A program made the translations under genes and the position numbers. Positions 25,141-37,004 of a DNA stretch of 64,000 nt are shown here, one piece after another. The stretch comes from Allantophomopsis cytisporea (taxonomy: Eukaryota > Ascomycota > Leotiomycetes > Phacidiales > Phacidiaceae), in contig CP103026.1 in assembly GCA_024752435.1 (NCBI GenBank), positions 1,736,001-1,800,000 on the forward strand. Reading direction: 5' to 3'. Position 1 is the first letter of the stretch. Each line of letters begins with the position of its first letter. The notes under the pieces were generated by a model that saw only the letters and a list, made by a program, of their open reading frames with translations, was not told the DNA's origin and made no database searches.

Positions 25141-27522
25141 TTAGTACGGCAGCGACAGGCCTGTAAACCCACCAGCCTCACCAGCCGAAACATTCGCCAA
25201 ATCCCAATCCATCGCAGACCAGTCTAACTGATTAACATCGAAATCTAGCGGAGCCAGTCCAGGCATTTCATTATATGTCCTGGGCTTAGTTTCTGCGTGG
25301 CTTCCTTGCCCTCCCATGGTATAAAATAGGTTTGGACGACTAGAGCCCGTCGGCATTGACATGAGAAAACCGTTGGCATCCACGTTCGTACCTCTGTCTG
25401 ATTGTCCTGTATCAGAATTTCGTGCACTTTGCAAGATTTGTGCGGCTTTGTGTCTAATGTATAACACAATCCGTGGTATCACCAAGGACTCTCCTTGTTG
25501 CCTGGAAATTTCTTCGCGGGCTTCCCATGTCCCGAGGACGAGATTCCCAAAGATTTTGAAGAAAGGAGTCTCGAAGAAAGGACTATCTTCGCTGGTTAGA
25601 AAATTGAAACGAGCCTCGAAGTTATCACTCATAACTTCCCAGGCATGTTCAGCCTGATCACAGATAGGTCGCCGTTTTAAGCTCTGAACGATCTGAATGT
25701 ATGCGTAAAATGGGAAGTGGAAGTGAACGAGCCAAATGAATCCTTTAGTAAGGGGTGAGGTCTGAATTTTTGTATCGCACTCAAGCATGCTAAACGCATA
25801 CGAAAGGGCAGCATCGCGCTGTGCCTCCGCCTGATATACGGACGAGCTAGAATATCTGGAGTGGTGTTCCATGAGGCGGCATTTTGCAAGATATCCTCGT
25901 GTTGTCCACATCGTAATGAAGTGGAGTGGGTTTTCCGGGTCACAAAATTTGAGATATTTTTCTTCCATCGTCTTTTCTAGGTTAACGAGCTCACTGCCTT
26001 CTGGCAGAGGACCCGGCTGAATATCCTTGGCAACAGGCTTTAAAGCTGGATTAGTAAAGTCGAGGTGGAACATAGTGTGCCGAATGAAGTCCCCCAGCTC
26101 ACTGCGCACAACAGCGAAGAGTGCCTCGGTGGACTTCCCCTGAACCTGTGGAGGTTCCCTCATCTCTAGTCGGAAATCAGAATCATTTACGTTGAGAGGA
26201 ACTTTGCAGTCCCACGTAGGAGTCAGCGTTGTGGTTTTGAAGTCAGACATTTCGCCGATGCGAGTGTCGAAAAGTACGAGCGACCACCAGAGTCTTCGGC
26301 GCATTTCAGCCTCCAGAACAGTACATTTGGCTAACACAGATTCGCTATGAATTCCTATACGCTGTGCAATACGAATGGCAACGCCAAGCAAGGAGGATAA
26401 AGATTGGGGAACTGTCTTGGGTCTCACAGAGACCTGAAATCGTTAGGAAGCATAAACACAACCACCCGACAGACTTACTAGGTAAAGATATAATGCGGTC
26501 AAACAATCACGATCACTACTCCGTAGAAACCCACAATTTAATAGAGCTTGCTGACAACCGAACTGATACCTCGTCAAAAGATCAGCCTTTGATGAACCAA
26601 ACATGGCCTGGCAGTCATCCACGGCGACACTTAAAATAGATATGCAATAGATGCTGAACATGAGCGCCTCTAAGGCGGGTCTGATATTGGAGACGTTTGC
26701 TGCAGCCTCTATGATGTGTGCTTGCAAGCTGGGAGTGTGTGTGACCTTCAGCAGTGGGTTGACATTGTCGAGGTACAGCTGCCAAAGTCTAAATATCTGC
26801 ACCGGTTCGGGATGTAGAGTAGAGATGTCGACGGTTGTCTTGCGCGAGCCAAATAGGAGATCATCATTACTTTCAAGTAACTGATCCCATGCCCTCTTGA
26901 TTACAATTCCACGCAAATCATCATCAGAGGAATCGCTATTATTGTCAGGGTCTCGGAACTGTTTATAGTTAATAAATAGAGCTTAAGTCACGTGAGAAAT
27001 AGTTGTACCTCCTGGCTCAGGGCATGCCAGATGTTCCTAAGAAAATTAGTCATTATGGAATAGCTTCTTGGAGAACGCATACCTGGCCTCATATACTCTT
27101 TCAGAATTGATAGTCGTCGAGGGGGATGGCCAATCTGTTACCGCGGCTTTTGGCTGCTCATCGACCGAATCATAGCCGCCCTCAACGTCAGGAGACTCCT
27201 TCTCTCCAGATGAATCCTTGTGGAGCGGCTCAAACTTTATATTGTTCTGGCGGAGCAGGTCCTCATATTTGCGAATACGTTCTAGCAGCTCTCGCTCGGG
27301 AAGCCTGCGTCTTCGCCGGCGCGAGACCTGTGTCGCCGGTACACATTGTGCCCGAGACTTAATGCAGTTTGCGCAAGGATACTTGCGATCACACTTGATC
27401 TTACGCTGCTGACAAAGCACACACGCAAGCACTCGCTTTGGCTTCGGAGGATTGGACGGGGGAAGCGCGGCTGGGGGTGTGTCTGGGGGTTTCCTCTCTG
27501 TGGTGGGCACCGGTGTCGACAT
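25141..27522 (-). CDS. Zn2Cys6 transcription factor with fungal-specific (MHR) domain
   Basis: This nuclear regulator binds CGG half-sites as a dimer; its targets are unknown. Exons 27522-27083, 27036-27009, 26958-26479 and 26433-25141 (introns 46, 50 and 45 bp) give 746 residues. The binuclear zinc cluster has Cys34, 37, 44, 50, 53 and 60 with spacing C-x2-C-x6-C-x5-C-x2-C-x6-C and the core CQQRKIKCDRKYPCANC. A basic stretch (VSRRRRRRLPERELLERIRKY) follows, then a short coiled-coil-like segment for dimerisation. The MHR domain is marked by FRLWQLYLDNVNPLLKV, ALNCGFLRS-type helices and IAQRIGIHSES...RRLWWSLVLFD. The C-terminus is acidic and aromatic. It is divergent from a DHA2 efflux pump, with 1.47 kb of shared upstream DNA that contains palindromic CGG sites; local regulation of the pump is an inference. 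Confidence 0.93.
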
Positions 27523-27915
27523 ACTTGCTGCACAGGTGGTGTTGTGCCCAGATCACAGCGATATCTCGTAAGGGTAAAACGATGCGCAATTCTAGAAATT
27601 CAATACTCAAGAGACAACCGAGAAGAAAAAGACCTCATTAGACGATAGCCGCGTTGGAATTATGATCAATACAGGCTTAGGCACATCCAGATTAGGGAGG
27701 GTAGTCTTCGAGGGCCAGGTAGCTGGATACGGGTGTGAACGTCAATCAGCCTGCAGTGTCAGTCTGCTCGGACAGGCTCAGGCTACAGATCAAGAGCGCG
27801 TGTACCGCAACTTCCACGTGCCAGATAAGCGCTTGATGATATGACGAGGACGGAGAGGTGTTGACAAGCTACTGGGTATCATGCGTATTATCTTGACATA
27901 TGGTGATAGGCTTGT

Positions 27916-27936
27916 GAAGCTTGAAGCTTGAAGCTT
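27916..27936. repeat. 7-bp tandem repeat, 3 copies
   Basis: The unit gaagctt is repeated three times, so overlapping aagctt palindromes occur. It is a short simple repeat in the divergent promoter. Confidence 0.85.
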
Positions 27937-28043
27937 CTAAAAGGCGGCCCTCAACCTATGGAGTACATCCGCGTGCTGACTCACCACGAGCGGGTTCATA
28001 GAAGTTCCGATGCAGACGTTGGTCATGTGACCATCTGCATACA

Positions 28044-28062
28044 CGGGCTTTATTAAAGCCCG
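28044..28062. promoter_or_regulatory. Perfect palindrome CGG-N13-CCG (candidate Zn2Cys6 site, copy 1)
   Basis: The 19-bp sequence cgggctttattaaagcccg is a perfect inverted repeat about its central base. It places CGG and CCG half-sites 13 bp apart in the inverted arrangement bound by Zn2Cys6 dimers. It is preceded at 28028-28038 by tgaccatctgc, which is also found before copy 2. Confidence 0.5.
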
Positions 28063-28671
28063 AACTTGTCACTCGGGGTCTTGAAGCATGCCGAAATCGA
28101 AATCCAGAGCTCGTTTGGTTTATTGGATGCACTCTAACTTCAAACCAAGTCAGAATTAAGCCTAGGCAATAGGAGGCTCAGGGGGTCTTGCATGCGCTCC
28201 CGTCTGTGTTCCTTTTCCTTGTCTCCAACATTCAGTCTTGCCGTAGCATCAGCGTCTTGGAGGAGATCTAGTACTATCCGCATATTATTTGGATCCAATC
28301 GATTCTCTTAGACATGGATTCATGAAAATTTGTCATGTCTTTTAACATGTATGATCTACATACACCAAAACTTATTTCTGCACGGACTTGACTCTATACC
28401 TTAAGGTTAAGTTCCTCGGTAGATACTGTACCCCCTCCCAGAATGAGTCTCTAGCTTTGTAAGATTCGGCAACTAACTATTCACCAACGACGTGAGCATG
28501 ATATCAATTCTATCTTCTATATACAACTTCTTAAATTGTCTATGATCTGTCAATAAATACCTAGTCCTTATAAGTGTAGTTGGCTGCGTCACTAATAGAT
28601 CTTGATAGCACGAAATTAGAGAAACATTCAGGGCAACAGTAGTAACGATACTGTTGACCATCTGCCAATAT

Positions 28672-28690
28672 CGGGTTTTATTGAAGCCCG
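28672..28690. promoter_or_regulatory. Imperfect palindrome CGG-N13-CCG (candidate Zn2Cys6 site, copy 2)
   Basis: The sequence cgggttttattgaagcccg matches copy 1 at 17 of 19 positions, and both differences are transitions that leave G-T pairs in the palindrome. The same 11-bp word tgaccatctgc precedes it at 28655-28665. It lies about 300 bp upstream of the pump start. Confidence 0.5.
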
Positions 28691-28991
28691 ACAAACACTT
28701 TCGGTGTGATCGCAAATTCTGTACTGGTTTGTATATAGTTCGATGCCAGGCTGAAAAGCTGTAAGTGTTATTATCATTGGTAACAATTCCATCTTTCCAT
28801 GTGCTTCCGTTCTTAAAGTCAGAAGTCACCTTTGCACTTCTATCTTTGGAGGCATACTCCGATCTCTTTGTTTATAAGCTTTCGATATCGTCAGTTACAT
28901 CAACGGTTCGCGCTTCTTCTTCTACCACACTTGCGACAATATAGATTATCTATTCTTGAGGTGAAGCGACAATTGTCATACTGTACCGACA

Positions 28992-30951
28992 ATGATTCCC
29001 CAGCGCGCCAATTCGCCTGCTAGAGATTCAACAGACTTGGGTAAACCCCAAACTGGCGAGACATCTCACGATGCTGAGGTCAAACATGATCCGAGCAAAT
29101 CCGACGACACCTACCAAGAGCAGTCAGCCACGAGTATTATTCTCCTACTGACATGTGTCTTGATGAGCATATTTATTGTCGCGCTGGACAGAACCATTAT
29201 TTCAACGGTATGAGTGCATTCCATTGAAACAGCTCACGATCAGATAGCTTTTGTTTTCGCTTTGTACTGACTTATTCTGACCAGGCAATACCTCGAATCA
29301 CTGATGAATTCAACTCTCTCCCTGACGTCGGCTGGTATGGAAGCGCATATTTGTTAACATGCTGCTCATTCCAACTCTTGTTCGGAAAATTCTACACATT
29401 TTACGCTGTGAAAGCTGTCTTTCTAGCCAGTATCCTGCTATTTGAGGTTGGCTCCGCCGTCTGTGGAGCTGCTCCTAGCTCAGCAGCTTTTATCGTTGGA
29501 AGAGCTATCTCTGGAATTGGCGCCGCTGGCATATTCGCTGGAGGTGTAAGTTTACCACTATTCCTTTCTCTCAGTTCCACTTGCTGACAGGTGTACCTAG
29601 ATTGTATGCATTGTCTATGCCGTTCCTTTAGAAAAGCGTGCACAGATACAAGGCCTCTTCGGCGCCATCTTTGGTCTTGCTTCGATCGTGGGCCCCTTGA
29701 TCGGAGGCGCCTTTACTTCAAATGTGACATGGAGGTGGTGCTTTTATATCAATCTGCCTTTCGGTGGCGTGGCAGCAGTTGTCATCGCCCTCTTTCTGAA
29801 GGTTCCCGACCGGGATACAACCAAGCTTCCCTGGACGAAGAAGCTGTCACAACTTGATGTCCTTGGCACTGCACTTTTGATACCTGGTGTGATATGTCTC
29901 CTGATAGCGCTTCAATGGGGTGGTCAAACATATCCTGTGAGTTACGAGTACTATCATCTTGACTTCCTGTTGTACTGACAGTTTCTAGTGGAGCGATGGG
30001 CGTATCATAGCATTATTGACTCTTATGGCAGTATTGCTTATTGCTTTCGTTGCCGTCCAGATATTACTTCCTAAGACAGCAACGATCCCTCCGCGCATTA
30101 TCAAGCAGCGGAGCATTGCTGCTGGCTCCTGGTCGACTATCTTAGTTGGCGCTTCGCAATATATTTATGGTAAGAAGTCTGAGTAGCCGTACATTATTAT
30201 CTCATCGCTAACCTTGGCCAAAGTTTACTTCCTCCCAGTCTGGTTTCAATCCATCAAAGGTGTCTCTGCTGTGGAATCCGGCATCCGACTTCTGCCTCTG
30301 ATGCTCTCAATGGTTGTCGCGTCAATTTTCAGTGGAATCACAACGCAGAAGATCGGATACTACACGCCTTTCGCGATTGCAGGTTCTTGCATCATGTCCA
30401 TTGGGGCTGGGCTTCTCACGACCCTTCAAGTCGACACAGGTAAAGGAGTCTGGATTGGTTATCAAATCTTATACGGCTTCGGCATGGGCTTAACTTTCCA
30501 AGCACCAAGTCTCGCTGCGCAGACGGTTCTTGCACCTGCGGATGTTCCAATCGGGACTTCGCTGATGTTCTTCAATCAGCTCCTAGGTGGAGCAATCTTT
30601 GTCTCTGTTTCAGAGAATGTACTCGACAATCAGCTTGTGCAAAGACTTTCTGGGTTACCTGGTTTCAATCCTAGTTTTGTCACTTCGAGCGGCGCCACGT
30701 CGTTGCTTAGCTCGGTTCCTGCGAATCTACGGGGAACTGTTCTCAAGGCTTATAATGAAGCGTTGCGGAAGGTATTCCAGATCGGTTTGATCTTGACGTG
30801 TCTTACCATTCTCGGTACAGCTTTGCTTGAGTGGAGGAGCGTCCTTAAGAAGCCGGAGGCGGATGCTGGTGCTGACACCAGCAGAGAGACCGAGGAGAAG
30901 GTGGTTGGGATCGATTCTAGTGCGAAAGCGGACTCTGGAACAGCGGGGTAG
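28992..30951 (+). CDS. DHA2-family MFS efflux transporter, 14 helices
   Basis: This is a plasma-membrane drug:proton antiporter of the DHA2 type used by fungi to export drugs or secondary metabolites. Exons 28992-29207, 29285-29545, 29601-29936, 29989-30169 and 30224-30951 (introns 77, 55, 52 and 54 bp) encode 573 residues. After a hydrophilic N-terminus of ~45 residues come helix 1 with ALDRTIISTAIPRI, the motif FLASILLFEVGSAVCGAAP, motif-B region GRAISGIGAAGIFAGG, and motif C in helix 5 (GLFGAIFGLASIVGPLIGG) followed by WRWCFYINLPFG. Later helices include YFLPVWFQSIKG and GIRLLPLM, which are typical of the TOXA/Fus6-like branch. The C-terminal tail is hydrophilic (ETEEKVVGID). Its divergent partner is a Zn2Cys6 regulator. 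No biosynthetic gene is nearby, so this looks like a resistance module rather than a metabolite cluster. Confidence 0.94.
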
Positions 30952-33900
30952 ACTTGAAAGGAGAATCAACTAAGTCACAAAAGAGGTAATGAAGGAGACT
31001 ATTGTGACATGATGAAGGCGACCGCTACATGAGAACCCTTCCCTCGATAGGTTAGCTGCATTATATTCCGGTATTATTTGAGCTGTTTCCCAAAACCATA
31101 TGTATTATTGGTTCTTCTATATACTCTTCTCAGGTTTCTTTTTGTGTAGATGATTACTGTTAATACAACATTCTCAAACAACACTTAACTTTCTTTTGGA
31201 TAGGTTACGTCGCAAGACATGGGGTTGGCCATCGTGCGAAGTAGAATTTGCATCGACTCATAATGTTGACTGCCACACAGAGGGACAAGCTCTCTGAGAT
31301 ATGCTATGATTCTAAATACATGATGTGGGGGTGCGAAGTGTGCACTTCCTAATTGGGGACTTCTGCTTTGAATCTGAGAAGCGCAATAATATTATTACTA
31401 CCGATTTCACTCATTAATGTGCACGTATTTCAACCGGTTATATATCGACTATATAGAGGCTTCCTATGTATGCGTGTCATTGAGTCCGAATAATGACTTC
31501 GAACAAATCTTGATTAAATTGTGACTTTCTCTTTATTATACCCGACAGGCAGAAGATATAGCTATCATACTTGACTAACATGGCTTATTTTATCTCTCGT
31601 TTCTCAGGCCGTATCTTGCCATCTTACTTGATTACCTTCGGTACATGTTTTGTTAGGCCTCGAGGCTAAGTATGACTCCAAAACGGACAACCATCTTGAA
31701 GCTTATGTAATTATACCTCATCTTCGGCACTGGTGAATTACAAGTAGCCAAAGAAAAGCCTGTGAGCCATCCTGTTCCACTTTTTACCTAGATTGGCTGC
31801 ATTCGAAAACGGGAGCATCATGGAATCTGGTCCATATCTCGAAAGCCAGAAACGCCTTGTATACATGACTACTGACTCACCACCATATTCTTCTTATAGT
31901 GACGATAGATGTCATTTCAAAGAAAACGTTTTCCAGCCTCAGATAGATAGCTTCCTCATCTTATGATCATGATCAGGAAAATTATGTTGGCACTTCGAAA
32001 AATAATGAGATCAAGCTTGTTGACGACGTCGGCATAACGACCAATGTTGAAAGTCAAGCGATATGTACGTGATCCAGTAAGCAAATCTATCTCACACCCA
32101 ATGGTATCCTTTCTAGTTATATCAATACCGGCGTCCAATGATACATAATACCTACACTATTATTCAGGTGCAGTTAAGAAGCATAATGAGCATATCAAGA
32201 AGTATGTTTTTTATGAGCCTGCGCATAACAGATATCACGTAATCTGCAGGAAACAATTTCTAGTCGCACCTCAACGCCGATAATAGTCTGCGCACTTATA
32301 ATTCCGACGGTATAGTTGGAAAGTACAGGATGTTTTGAGTTGGTGCTTTCGGCCGAAGGTTGCATTATCAACAGATAATCGCAATTCAAACCTCTTTCTA
32401 TCAACCCGCTACCTCAACCATACGGGCCAGATCATTTCGCCCGAAGTTTTTCTGTATTATTCCGAAGCCCAACCCCAAAAGCTGTATGTGAAGCGATAGA
32501 AGAAGATAATGGCGCCCAGCTTCAATGGCTATGAAATCGTAGAATGTCGGTGACAATATGGGTGGATTCTAGGGCTACTTCCAGTCTTTTACTCTTGAGT
32601 TTCACAAGGGTTCCGTAATTCAAGCTGGGGTATATTGGAACCAAGTAGGGTGATGTTTGTGGAATATTCTGTTGAGGGCCTGGTGATATCAAGACGTGGG
32701 AGTGGATCCCGTCTTGGAAAACAACTTAGTAGACTGCGCAGTATAAAAAGGCTAACTAATATCGCGTTTCCTCTGTATCATTAGCTTGTGTGAATTGTTC
32801 TAGATTTCAATGTCTGGACGGGAAGATCCATGTGCAGTTGTTTCTCAGGGCACTTATTGCCGTAAACCCACGATGGCGAAATTATATGTGACGGTGATAT
32901 TGAATTTGAAAATAACGACTAATATGGCAGGTATGCAGTGCAGTATGCACATGAAATACTGGACCAGCCAATACGTCTTGCCTGTCTACTGTTAGTACAA
33001 GTATACTATGCTCATGAAAAACCTTACTATGCGCAGGTTGTTTTACCTTCGCTGTCATTCATATGTGAAGGTATTCGCATATTACCAAACACTACTACCC
33101 GAGACCTGCAATTGGTAGATACCATTGATCTAGTAGAGTTTCATCAAGTGATCACCACGTTTCAAACGAAATTTGTAGTGGTAAGTTTATGGGGCCTGTA
33201 TAAGAACCCTGCATTTCTCGATAACATCTAACGGCAATCTATCTCTGCATCGGACATTGTTTTAGTGCATGTGTTGCCCAAAAGTACCGGCTCGAGGCCG
33301 GGACCAATGGCAACAAGCACTCGTTGACGATCAAGGTGAAAATGTCGGCGATGATATTGAATGATGACGACGACTTCTGCGGACGATATGCATTATGCAC
33401 AAGAAACGTCACGTCGGTGTCCAGCCTTACCTGCAATGCAATATATTTTAACAACATCGATTTTAACACCGAGTAAACATCTATGCGCCGTTATCTTGTC
33501 AAGTGTGCTTAGAGGTGCGATATGATTTACGATCCACCTATCAACAGGGGATACATCCCTGAGCTTGCATCCGATAAGCTACCATGGTATTGGTAAGGGA
33601 CCACCGACACATCATGTTGTTTCGAAATCTGCAGGTGAAAAACGTTCAAGTCGGAATACTTTCATGACTGCCGGGTATCTGCAATCTAATTCTAAGTATC
33701 ATTCTATGCACACTCTAATCCCACCCTATTCACATCAAGCCTCGAATCCCTACCCCCACCATCATACAGTATATCCAAAGTAGCAAAATCTGTGCCAAGA
33801 GCTGGAGAAGTATATCTCAAGAATCGAAAAAGAAAATATCGTCAATGATAACGAGCGAGTGTAATCGTAAATCCGGCGCCTAGCCAATCTAACCCAAAAT

Positions 33901-33953
33901 TTCAACGCCAAAAAAGACATGATTAACAGAGAATGTAGCGGGATGCAGTACGG
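30952..33953. other. Intergenic, 3 kb
   Basis: This is AT-rich sequence between the pump and the 3' end of the amylase gene. Short frames at 32938-33231 (+) and 33239-33469 (-) have somewhat protein-like composition but no start context, splice partner or motif, so they are not called. I see no RNA gene or repeat. Confidence 0.5.
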
Positions 33954-35653
33954 CTAATAAGATCCGGCAAACATCGCCACCATTGAGGCAAAAGCCATTG
34001 CCGTAGGTACTGCATGAAGGTGCTTTCCAAAAGCACTTGCACTGCTCGCAACTCCCCCAACGTGATATCTGGTCGCGGGGTCCGCAACATCGGTCGACGT
34101 GCCGTCACCTTCCGCAGTACAGACAGAGCTGCCTACAAGATTTTTGGCGGCGTAGAGAACTATTGGCATACCCTCGTTGATAATGACGTTGATATCACCA
34201 TTATCGTCCGTAGTCATATTCGTGCAGGACACAATGTCCGTTAGGACAGTGTTATCTGCGAATGAGGTGTCATCGGAGTAGAGGGTCAGGTTGCGGCGGT
34301 GACCATAGGTACCGTCGTTGTTGACTACCGTGACGACCTGGGCTCCCGTATGGCCCTTGCGCATGGCGATGGTAGAAGTATCGTTGTAAAAGATGTTGTT
34401 GACGTAAGAGCTGTAAAGTGAGGACTCGTTGATAGCTTGGGAGCGCAAAACAACCATCGATCTTACGAATTGGTACAAAGTCCCATTTTGGTTGTAAGAG
34501 GACGACCAAAGCGCTTCGCGATTGTAGGGATTTTCGCCACCGGAATAATGCTGCTCTTGGCCCTGGTATACAATGGGGATGCCATCTGAGAGGATGGTGA
34601 AAGCCAGCACATTCTGAGCGAGGGCTTCATCATCCGTGTAAGATGCAAAGCGAGGCTGGTCGTGGTTCTCGGAGAAGGAGCCGACAACTGTCGGATCGGA
34701 ACAGTTAGTTTGAATATCCCAGACCTGAGTGACAAGATCGTTCATGGTGTCAGAGGTGGAGTTGAAGGCGCGGATCAGCGGGAAGTAGACGGGGTAGTTT
34801 AGAATACTGTCCATGACTTTTTGGTAAGGGCAGGTATATTGAGTAGCTCCTGAGTAGACTTCCCCCATGCAAAAGACGCCGGCGGCATCGCAGAATCCTG
34901 GGAAGAACCCAGTATTTACGTTCCCGGCAGAATCGAGGCGGAGCCCGTCAATGCTGTATTTCTCGACTAAATCTGTGATCCAGGTCTGGAAAAAGGATTG
35001 AACGTCTTCGTCTTCAGTACGCAAATCGGCGAGGGAAACAGTGGTGTCTCCGATCCAGCACTCGGTTTGGGACGCATTTGCACTCTCTGATGCTGAACAG
35101 TACGAGTGAAAGTACTTCTTGTTGTCAAAGGGATCGAAAGAACCATATTTGACGCTGGAAGGTTTTCCTGCATATGCCATGTGGTTTGTCACGACATCTA
35201 CCATCAAGTACATGGAACGATTATGGACGGCCTCGGAGAGAGCGAGTAAATCATCCTCGGATCCGAAGTTATCATTCAACTTGTAGATGTTATCAGGCCA
35301 GAAACCATGATAAGCCGCCAGATCTTTTGTGTATTTAGTGATTTGAGATGTCACCGGTGAGATCCAGATCTGCAGGATTTCATCAGCAATGGTTCGCTTC
35401 GGTTTTGTCAATCTTATCATACCGCGCTGAAGCCCATGTTCTGGATATAATCTAGATCATTGATGATACCCTTCCATGTTCCTCCACAGTATTTCCCTAT
35501 CGCGACGTCACAATCGTCTGTAACAGATCCGTCGTCTCGACTGTATCGGTCTGTCATGATCTGATAAATAGACCTATCCCTCCAGTCTGCAGCAGACGCA
35601 GCATTGGCAACTCCAACGGCGGTCGCAGCCAGCACCGCACTGTAGAACTTCAT
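33954..35653 (-). CDS. GH13 alpha-amylase-type enzyme, secreted and probably GPI-anchored
   Basis: This enzyme cleaves or rearranges alpha-1,4-glucan outside the cell. Exons 35653-35423 and 35369-33954 (53-bp intron) encode 548 residues. The start ATG at 35653 begins a clean signal peptide (MKFYSAVLAATAVGVANA); an upstream in-frame ATG would only add an odd extension. GH13 regions are present: DVVTNHM (region I), DGLRLD with nucleophile Asp223 (II), MGEV with Glu247 (III) and ENHDQPRF with Asp314 (IV). Compared with Taka-amylase, the Lys-His pair just after the nucleophile (DTVKHV) is replaced by Gly-Asn (DSAGNV). The Ser/Thr-containing C-terminus ends in a hydrophobic tail (AMAFASMVAMFAGSY), suggesting a GPI anchor. 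This resembles GPI-type fungal amylases/glucanotransferases linked to cell-wall alpha-glucan, but activity is not predictable. Confidence 0.92.
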
Positions 35654-36974
35654 CTTCCTCGAAGCGCAAAGCAAAAGTTTGAAAGCGAAAGTGTGAAAAG
35701 TAAACAATCGCAAAGCAAAAGGCAATATGTATATTTTAACGAATGAAATGCGCTTTCGCTGACCTACCTAACAGTCGGCGACTAATGTGCATGTGTGATA
35801 TATCTTATAGACTTATTGACATGGACCCCTAATGTCCGTTGAGGATGGTGTGCGATCGAGGTAGTTCCTGACTCGTATCTCCTGCCGTCAAAGGTCAACT
35901 TCAGTCTTGATAAGTTCAAGTTTCCAGGCCTTGTTCATGTCGGCGGGTGGATGCCACTTGTGAGCCGTACCCAGGTCATGCCCCAGGACGTGCCCAGGAC
36001 GTGCCCGGCTCCCGTTTATCTCATAGGCCAAACCCGATTATGCCACTGTATGCCACCGAATTTCCACCGCTTTTTAGACCGAGCTGCCCGGAGCCTTTGT
36101 CTGACCTATGGATTTCCTTTGATAGCTTATAGCTATTTACCTCATATTGTTGAGGCCGGTGGATAAGACTCTCCATTGAGTGCTTGTCAACAAAGTAGAG
36201 TATGTGATGACATGTGGAAGGAGGCTGCCCATATGCACAACCCGTTCCGAGTGCATGTTCATGCAGCCCCTTTGCGACGTCAAATCTTGATTGTTGACGC
36301 TGTTTGAAATCCAGGTACAGCACGTTATCTGAGTCTTGGCTTTTTTGATGGGTGACCGATTTGTTCCTGAACGGTTCCCAGATGGTTCATGAATTCAGGC
36401 TGATTGGCATGGATGGATGCATTGTGCTAATTGCCAAGCTGTGGCGTATTGTAGCGTTTCCATGAAGTCGAGTAGTGGTGTAGTGTTACTCATAGAGAGA
36501 CCTGCTCCGTGGTCTTGGTATGAATTAGTTAAGTGTTAAAGACGGTAAAAGTCAGCGCTAATAAGCTCGATTCAGGGACTCCCGTATATATTTGCTTACA
36601 CAGCTCACATCTTAAAGGAGATAAAGTTAGACCTGGCACAGTAGACTACACCGAGTATGCTAAGATTAGGCGATTTTCCGAGCCTGCGAGTCTCAGTGTG
36701 AACTTTCTTTTCTTTTCTTTTGCGCATACGACAGACTCCATATTGCCTTACAAGATTGAAAACTGGGTCTGTACATAAATTTAGATGGGTCTTTGTTGAT
36801 AGGATAAAGTCTGGAGCCACGTTTCGTTTGACCATGATACGGGAGCAGGTGAAAATACTTGTTTGCTGAACTTTTCTTCGCAAGAGACCGCTCATATGAC
36901 GTACTGTAGAACAATCATCCTTGAACTTGGATAAGTATCAAAACTCATTTTCGACATCATGCATGTCCACAAAA

Positions 36975-37004
36975 GTGATGATGATGATGATGACGATGAT
37001 GATG
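36975..37004. repeat. Trinucleotide (gat) microsatellite
   Basis: About nine gat units run together with one c-for-t change in the middle. It is a simple repeat in non-coding DNA. Confidence 0.8.

Larger units (their letters stand above)
27523..28991. promoter_or_regulatory. Divergent promoter region between the Zn2Cys6 regulator and the DHA2 pump
   Basis: This 1.47-kb spacer separates two outward-facing genes. It contains a 7-bp tandem repeat (gaagctt, three copies) at 27916-27936 and two copies of a roughly 37-bp element, 28028-28064 and 28655-28692. Each element begins with tgaccatctgc and carries a CGG-N13-CCG palindrome. No coding frame is supported. Confidence 0.6.

Noticed and set aside
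32938..33469. Two adjacent short frames (97 and 76 codons) with partly protein-like composition
   Set aside because: They lack good starts, splice partners and motifs and sit in AT-rich DNA, so the evidence is too thin for a gene or pseudogene.
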